A DNA stretch of 10,026 nucleotides, from positions 1 to 10,026 of the forward strand of contig JAPTUI010000218.1 in NCBI GenBank assembly GCA_028067895.1. The letters are read 5' to 3'. The position numbers were made by a program, and so were the translations under genes. The notes beneath the pieces are model-generated. The model saw nothing but the letters and a program-made list of their open reading frames with translations, did not search any database and was not told the DNA's origin. The stretch comes from Pseudomonadota bacterium. GTDB lineage: Bacteria; Pseudomonadota; Gammaproteobacteria; Steroidobacterales; Steroidobacteraceae. Positions 5,805 to 10,026 of this stretch are shown here, piece by piece (position 1 is the stretch's first letter; each line of letters begins with the position of its first letter).

Positions 5805-7470
5805 GACTCCACCCCGCCTCCGGCCCGTGCGCGGCGACGGCCGGCGCCGCGCCGCGCACGTCCCGAACGGCGGCCAGCGCACGCTGCGGCGCGAGCCGCA
5901 CGCGCAGCCAGTCGGGCGTCGAGGCAAGTTTCAGATACCCCTCGAGATCCGCCAGACGCTCGAGCTGCGCGTCCATCACGGCCGGCTCGACCTGCCAATG
6001 CTCCGACTCGCTCAGTGCGCCAAACAGCTCGCCCGGGCGGCGCGAGCGGCTGCGCATGGTCCGCACGACTTCCCGCTCGCCGATCAGACGCGAGGCAAAG
6101 CGCGCGGTGCCTCCGTGCTCGCTCGCCGAGCAGCGCAAGATGAGTGAATTCCCGCAGTTCTCGACGATGGTCTGTGCCTCGCCGGCCCCGTAGGTACTGG
6201 ACACCTGGGCCACTGACTGGAACCCGAGCACGCAGCGGCCGCCGAACTTGCGCAACCGCGCGAGCGCATCCTTCAGTCCATCGATCGGTCCGAGCGCATC
6301 GAGTTCGTCCGCCACGAACCAGAGCGGCTCGGCGCCTTCGGCGCCGTGCAGCGACTCGAAGATCGCCAGGCGCATCCAGGCCGAGATGCTCGAGCGCAGC
6401 GCGGCGATTTGACCGGCGCGGTAGGGTACGAACAGCACGCCCTCGCCCCCGCGGACCCACTGCCGGACCGACAGCGACGGTGCGCGCTGCTCGGCGACGT
6501 ACTGCAGCGCACCGACTGCCGAACTCGCCACGGAGCGGATCGAGTCGAGCATTCGCGCATTGTGTTCATCGAAGAACGGTTGCGCGGGCGTCCCGCCGAC
6601 CAGCAGCTTCAATTCGGACGCATCGGCCACGACGAGCAGCTCGTAGAGCTGCGCCACGTCGGTGACCCCTGCGGCACGTGCCTGGGACGTGACGGCGCTG
6701 AACAGCGTGCGCGCGTAGCCGCGCCAACTGCGGTCGGCGCCCTGCTGATCGGGGATCAGCGCCAGGGCAAGCTGTTCGATGTCGTAGGGCGCATCGATCT
6801 CGGCGAACAGGTCCCAGCGCCGCCCTGCCGGCTCGAAGGGACTGAGGATGACGTCGCCGCGACGCTCGCTCTTGAACCGGCGCGCATAGGCGCCGTCGGG
6901 ATCGGCAATCACCGCCCGGTCACCGCGCGCCAACGCCCCTTCGAGCAGCTCGGCGATGGCGGTACTCTTGCCGGCGCCCGTGGTCCCAATGATCTTGAAG
7001 TGCTTCGTTTCATCGAGGCGCGTCATCGCAACGCCCGCCAGCGTCAGCGCACGGCCGGCCCGATGGCCGAGCTCGGCAGACGCCGCGGCTTGCCGCATCC
7101 GGATTGCCGCCGATTCCTGTGGGACGCGCACGACGGCCCCACGGACATACTGCGGGCCAGGCGCCGGGCGCCCGGCGGCCAGTGCGCGTCCGGCGCCGTA
7201 CCCAGCGAGGACGCTGGCACCCGCGGCGCCGGCAATTTCCAACGCGCCACCGAATGCACTCCAGGCGTGCATCGACGGGAAGATTAGTGCACTTGCCATG
7301 CCGATCCCGGCCGTGACCGCACCGGCGAGCATCGGGGAAGCCAGCCAGCGCCCCAGCGTCGCCCGCGACTGCCCGAGCGCCACCCACATCGGGGCTTGGA
7401 CACTGCCGTACGCAATTCCCAAGCCCGTCCAGCCGCGCGTGAGGCTCTCGATGCCTTGCGCACCGATCAT
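5797..7470 (-). CDS. traD: TraD/TrwB-type type IV coupling ATPase, full-length paralogue (copy 2)
   Basis: This 557-aa coupling protein has two N-terminal hydrophobic segments (about 46-65 and 74-98), then the ATPase domain: Walker A GTTGAGKS (162-169), DPDGAY (190-195), GDVILSPFEP (205-214), Walker B LWFVADE (383-389) and a conserved GNSLILRCSAS block (440-450). It would form a membrane-anchored hexamer at the channel base that receives the relaxosome. The ATG at 7470 overlaps the virB11 stop as ATGA and has no Shine-Dalgarno sequence, so it probably depends on coupling from virB11. A short hairpin lies just upstream (7478-7495). From about residue 142 on it aligns colinearly with the ATPase at 3937-5298 and shares long identical runs, but has a longer N-terminus and a longer Ala/Arg-rich tail. 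Because virB11 carries a premature stop, polarity could lower translation of this gene. Confidence 0.88.
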   Translation of the reverse strand: MIGAQGIESLTRGWTGLGIAYGSVQAPMWVALGQSRATLGRWLASPMLAGAVTAGIGMASALIFPSMHAWSAFGGALEIAGAAGASVLAGYGAGRALAAGRPAPGPQYVRGAVVRVPQESAAIRMRQAAASAELGHRAGRALTLAGVAMTRLDETKHFKIIGTTGAGKSTAIAELLEGALARGDRAVIADPDGAYARRFKSERRGDVILSPFEPAGRRWDLFAEIDAPYDIEQLALALIPDQQGADRSWRGYARTLFSAVTSQARAAGVTDVAQLYELLVVADASELKLLVGGTPAQPFFDEHNARMLDSIRSVASSAVGALQYVAEQRAPSLSVRQWVRGGEGVLFVPYRAGQIAALRSSISAWMRLAIFESLHGAEGAEPLWFVADELDALGPIDGLKDALARLRKFGGRCVLGFQSVAQVSSTYGAGEAQTIVENCGNSLILRCSASEHGGTARFASRLIGEREVVRTMRSRSRRPGELFGALSESEHWQVEPAVMDAQLERLADLEGYLKLASTPDWLRVRLAPQRALAAVRDVRGAAPAVAAHGPEAGWSHE

Positions 7471-7477
7471 GCGCTGC

Positions 7478-7495
7478 GCACCGGTGAACCGGTGC
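7478..7495 (-). repeat. 8-bp-arm inverted repeat directly upstream of the coupling ATPase start
   Basis: GCACCGGT and ACCGGTGC are perfect inverted arms separated by 2 nt. In RNA they would form a 7-bp stem with a 4-nt loop ending 7 nt before the traD ATG at 7470. The site is within the last codons of virB11. It could gate ribosome access so that traD is translated only when ribosomes come through virB11. It may also be a chance palindrome in GC-rich coding DNA. Confidence 0.4.
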
Positions 7496-7886
7496 CTGCA
7501 TGGCGCACACGCGCACCATGACGCGCACATCCGCGCCTGCTCTCGAGTGCCGGCCGCGCGGCGTCAGGTCGAAACCAGATTTCCCGCACCGTGCGACGCT
7601 GTCGCTCGAGCCCACACTGGATCACTACGTCGACTACCGCGTGCAGCAGACTGTGAATGTCGCGCCGCGCCAATGCTCGACCGGCTGGATGCTGCTTGAT
7701 CAACAGTACGAGTTGCTCGAAGGCGAGCGCGGCGCTCGAGGCATGCACGCTCGTGATCGAACCGGGATGCCCGGAATTGACGTTGCGTAGATAATCGAAC
7801 GCCTCCTCGGCACGCAGTTCGGCGAGCAGCACCCGATCGGGTTTCATGCGCAGGCAGGCCTCGAGCAGTTGCTTCGGGGAGACGCG

Positions 7887-7889
7887 CTA
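7887..7889 (-). other. In-frame TAG (amber) codon in virB11
   Basis: The minus-strand codons GGA CTC TAG CGC GTC place TAG as codon 235 of virB11. It sits in the loop GQGL-x-RVSPKQLLEA, where family members usually have a small residue such as Ala, Ser or Gly. A single change from TCG (Ser) would create it. All ten gene ends visible in the window use TGA. Confidence 0.9.
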
Positions 7890-8571
7890 GAGTCCCTGGC
7901 CGTCCTTGCTGTAAAAGAGACGCACGTGGTTCGGATGAGCGTCGAGTCTCAGTTCCGGCGCGTCCTCTATGGTGATCAGCCGCTCTTCGGAGGGGATTTC
8001 CGCAATTAGCGCCTTGGTCCAGGTCGTCTTTCCCGAACCCGTGGGACCCGACACGATGATGTTGCGGCGGCTGTGCACGGCGAGGCGCAGGAACGCCTCG
8101 TAGCGATGCGACTCGAGCAAAGTACGCAGTTCATGCTCGATGGCCTCGCCGGGCCGTCGGGCAACGCGCGTCTCGCGCAGCGCTCCCTGTCCCGAGAGCG
8201 CATCGATGGTCCAACGCGTATGCGCGGGTCGACGGATGTTGACCGCAACAGATCCGCTCGGGGTCACCGGCGGCATGGCGATTTGCACGCGCTCGCCCCC
8301 GGGCAGCGCACCGCACAAGAGCGGATGAGATTCGTCGATGCGTTGATGGGTGTGGTGCGCCACCAGCTTCGCGAAGCGCCGGCACCACTCGAAATCCGCT
8401 GCTGGCAGCGGCTCGCGACTCCAGCCTTCGCCGGTCTCCAGGAACGCCTCGCCCGGCCGATTGATGCACAGTTCCGTCAACCCCGGCCGCGCCAGCAGCG
8501 GCTCGAGCACACGCAGCGTCAGCTGCAGCGCCGAGGCGTCCGGGCCGCCATCGGGCACGGCGGACGGCAGA

Positions 8572-9798
8572 TCAGTGAGAACGCAATGCATAGACGGACC
8601 TGAAGTCCACGTCGCGCGCGACCAGTACCTCGATACGCTGCCCGTTCGGCACCTCGATGGTCGGGGGGATGTCTTCGGTACCCCGCAGCGTATCGGCGAG
8701 CACGTTCTCCCCGGCACTCGGATCGAAGATCACGGCGTTCGCGGAACGCTGCACTTGCGACTGCACGAGACCGGTGAGCGTCGAGACCATCAGCGCCGCA
8801 CCGAAGCGCTGCCAGAAGTGCCGCTCGACCGTACCGGTCAATCCGGAGCGGCCGAGTGCGTCGGTCGCCGGAGAGTCCAGACGCACGATCACGCCACCGG
8901 GGGTGCGGGCCTGCGTCCAGATGACGAATACTCGCGCCATGCCCTGACGCACCTCACCGCGGGTTTGTCCGATCAACAGCGTTCCGCGGGGCAGCAACAC
9001 GACCGTTCCGTCGGCACTGAAAGTATCCGTCGAAGTGATGCAAATGGTCATGCCGGGCAGCGTTGAGTCGATCGCCGTCTCGAGCGTACAGTCGATGAAC
9101 GTGCCCTTCGGGAGCAGCAACCGCTGCTGCGGTAACACATACGCCCGGGTCGCGCTCATCCGGGTTGGACGCAGCAGCGCCTGGAGTCTCGAGCCGGACG
9201 ATCCGCGGCGTGCGAGGTCTCCCCGATGCCCGGGGGACGTGCGCCCCGCGGAGCGCCGGGCAGGTGCTCGAGCCGCCGACGCGGCCCTGATCAGCACCGC
9301 GCCAGCGAACCTGCGCTCCCGCGCCGGCGGCATGCGCTGCGGCCGGCTCAACACGGCATCCGTGGGCGGATGCGCCGGCTGCAGGTCCGTCCAGCGCGCC
9401 AGCGCCGCGAGCGGTATCGCCGGGGCGGGCAGACTGCCGGCGTCCTGGAGGGCAGGCGCGATCGGTCGGGGGACGGGAATGGCCCCGAGCGGCGGCGGGA
9501 CCCCGACGGGATTCGACTGCCGCGGCACCGCGTGCCGCTCCGACACTTCGGTCCGCTCGTGCAACACCCGACTGTAGTACCAAGTCAGCACCGCCCCGAC
9601 GACCCCGATGGCCAACGCGCCTGCGAGCAATGCGTTCATGCGCGCCTGCAGAGAGCGCGTGCGAATGGCAAGCGTCGGGCCTCGTTCGCCATTGACCGTT
9701 GCGTTCTCGCCGGTCGGTGTGCCCGATTGGACCGCCGACCCGCGGCGCAATCTCGCTGCGCTGCGTGCGCGCAGCCTGCGCAACCATAGCCTGAGCAT
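8572..9798 (-). CDS. virB10: VirB10-type T4SS core-complex protein
   Basis: The 408-aa protein has the VirB10 layout: a basic cytoplasmic N-terminus (1-50), one membrane segment (about 55-76, ALLAGALAIGVVGAVLTWYY), a proline-rich periplasmic linker (about 99-161), and the C-terminal VirB10/TrbI beta-barrel domain (about 217-402). The domain includes LLLPKGTFIDCTLETAIDST, DTFSADGTVVLLPRGT and RGEVRQGMARVF. The helix pair at about 324-349 (ERHFWQRFGAALMVSTL) is the antenna that crosses the outer membrane. VirB10 spans both membranes and forms the channel core with VirB7 and VirB9. Its start is well defined: ATG at 9798 abuts the virB9 stop as TGATG and has GGAGGA 8 nt upstream (9812-9807). The stretch at about 165-212 is unusually Arg/Ala/Ser-rich for the linker. 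The stop lies 20 nt inside virB11. Confidence 0.93.
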   Translation of the reverse strand: MLRLWLRRLRARSAARLRRGSAVQSGTPTGENATVNGERGPTLAIRTRSLQARMNALLAGALAIGVVGAVLTWYYSRVLHERTEVSERHAVPRQSNPVGVPPPLGAIPVPRPIAPALQDAGSLPAPAIPLAALARWTDLQPAHPPTDAVLSRPQRMPPARERRFAGAVLIRAASAARAPARRSAGRTSPGHRGDLARRGSSGSRLQALLRPTRMSATRAYVLPQQRLLLPKGTFIDCTLETAIDSTLPGMTICITSTDTFSADGTVVLLPRGTLLIGQTRGEVRQGMARVFVIWTQARTPGGVIVRLDSPATDALGRSGLTGTVERHFWQRFGAALMVSTLTGLVQSQVQRSANAVIFDPSAGENVLADTLRGTEDIPPTIEVPNGQRIEVLVARDVDFRSVYALRSH

Positions 9799-10026
9799 CA
9801 GCGCGCTCCTCCGTAGCCCAGGACGTTCCGTCCCCGGACCCGCGTCACGCGCCACACCCGCGGGGAGATTGTCCCGGAGGGCAGGCGCCGGCCCGAACCG
9901 GCGAATCCTTTGTTCACGATGCAGCCGGAAAGCCGGCCGCGGCGCAGGATGAAGCGCCGGGCGATGCGGTGAATGACCATCTGATCGGCCCGCATGTCAA
10001 AATTGACGACTGACTCGCTGCCGTCG
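9798..10026 (-). CDS. virB9: VirB9-type T4SS core-complex protein, C-terminal part
   Basis: Only the last 75 complete codons are in the window; the frame is open to the right edge. The sequence DGSESVVNFDMRADQMVIHR followed by IARRFILRRGRLSGCIVNKGF is the characteristic VirB9 C-terminal pattern (VNY/F...mVVHRvarrfvLRRG...gCvVNk.F). This part pairs with VirB7 and VirB10 in the outer-membrane core. The residues after it (SGRRLPSGTISPRVWRVTRV) form a short tail with the usual SGTVSP-like end. Its TGA overlaps the virB10 ATG by one base, as in many virB operons. The N-terminal signal peptide and the start lie outside the window. Confidence 0.88.
   Translation of the reverse strand, partial: DGSESVVNFDMRADQMVIHRIARRFILRRGRLSGCIVNKGFAGSGRRLPSGTISPRVWRVTRVRGRNVLGYGGAR
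9807..9812 (-). promoter_or_regulatory. Strong ribosome-binding site of virB10
   Basis: GGAGGA on the minus strand lies 8 nt before the ATG at 9798, inside the 3' end of virB9. It fixes the virB10 start over the in-frame ATG at 9855 and is the best Shine-Dalgarno match in the operon part visible here. Confidence 0.75.

Larger units (their letters stand above)
7467..8591 (-). pseudogene. virB11: virB11 traffic ATPase gene interrupted by an in-frame amber codon
   Basis: The frame encodes a 374-residue VirB11-family secretion ATPase if codon 235 (TAG at 7889-7887) is read through. The N-terminal domain spans about 20-145. The C-terminal RecA-like domain has Walker A GPTGSGKTT (182-190), the Asp-box-like ITIEDAPEL (206-214), then after the TAG the Walker B region MKPDRVLLAELR (249-260) and the His box NSGHPGSITSVHAS (272-285). 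Both halves are in the same frame with no frameshift, and the flanking FYSKDGQGL and RVSPKQLLEACLR match the family without a gap. VirB11 hexamers energise pilus assembly and substrate transfer at the inner membrane, and need both Walker motifs. A 234-aa truncated product would be inactive. The cause could be a nonsense mutation, a sequencing error, or amber suppression. The start at 8591 overlaps virB10 by 20 nt; the stop overlaps traD by 4 nt (ATGA). The length fits intact family members (about 340-375 aa). Confidence 0.85.

Noticed and set aside
4015..6147. Open frame of about 710 codons on the plus strand
   Set aside because: It is antisense to three well-supported transfer genes. Its translation is low-complexity Arg/Ala/Gly-rich with no domain, as expected opposite GC-rich codons.
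3937..7470. The two TraD genes as fragments of one broken gene
   Set aside because: Each has its own complete Walker A, Walker B and C-terminal block in colinear order, so they are paralogues.
7467..7847. A separate small gene starting at the ATG at 7847
   Set aside because: It is the in-frame C-terminal part of virB11, and that ATG encodes a residue within the conserved CLRMKPDR motif. No ribosome-binding site suggests restart.

Overview
The window is GC-rich, gene-dense DNA from what looks like a proteobacterium, probably a gammaproteobacterium of the Xanthomonadales/Nevskiales kind. That placement is inferred from codon composition, gene types and apparently leaderless promoters, not from a marker gene. 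No rRNA, tRNA, CRISPR array, transposase or integrase is visible.

The left part (1-2832) holds ordinary accessory genes. A BlaI/MecI-family repressor (40-435, minus) overlaps the start of a gene that runs off the left edge, which is a candidate BlaR1/M56-type partner. An ArsB-type membrane transporter (572-1837) is divergent from blaI. Next comes a PAP2-family phosphatase (1939-2832, plus). The blaI promoter appears leaderless, and a 16-bp palindrome fills most of its -35/-10 spacer, which suggests autorepression. The PAP2 gene has the same leaderless geometry.

The right part (2844-10026, all minus strand) is the distal end of a conjugative type IV secretion operon. It reads right to left: virB9 (partial), virB10, virB11, a TraD-type coupling ATPase, a small coiled-coil membrane protein, a second TraD-type coupling ATPase, and a MobA/MobL relaxase. 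From virB9 to the second traD every start codon overlaps or abuts the preceding stop (TGATG, 20 nt, ATGA, 8 nt, GTGA), so this is one translationally coupled unit. The order fits its job: outer-membrane core (VirB9/10), ATPase (VirB11), coupling proteins that bring DNA to the channel, and the relaxase that nicks and pilots the DNA. The remaining virB genes would lie beyond 10026. The operon ends convergently against the PAP2 gene with an 11-bp gap, so this junction may be near one edge of an integrated element or plasmid segment.

Three points stand out. (1) virB11 contains an in-frame TAG at codon 235, between its Walker A and Walker B motifs, with otherwise perfect family sequence on both sides. 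All ten visible gene ends in the window use TGA, so this is the only TAG in a coding frame. (2) Two paralogous, apparently intact coupling ATPases flank a coiled-coil/TM protein. (3) The BlaI-like operator sits inside a leaderless promoter. I did not find a convincing wholly new system; the paired coupling-protein module is the nearest candidate.
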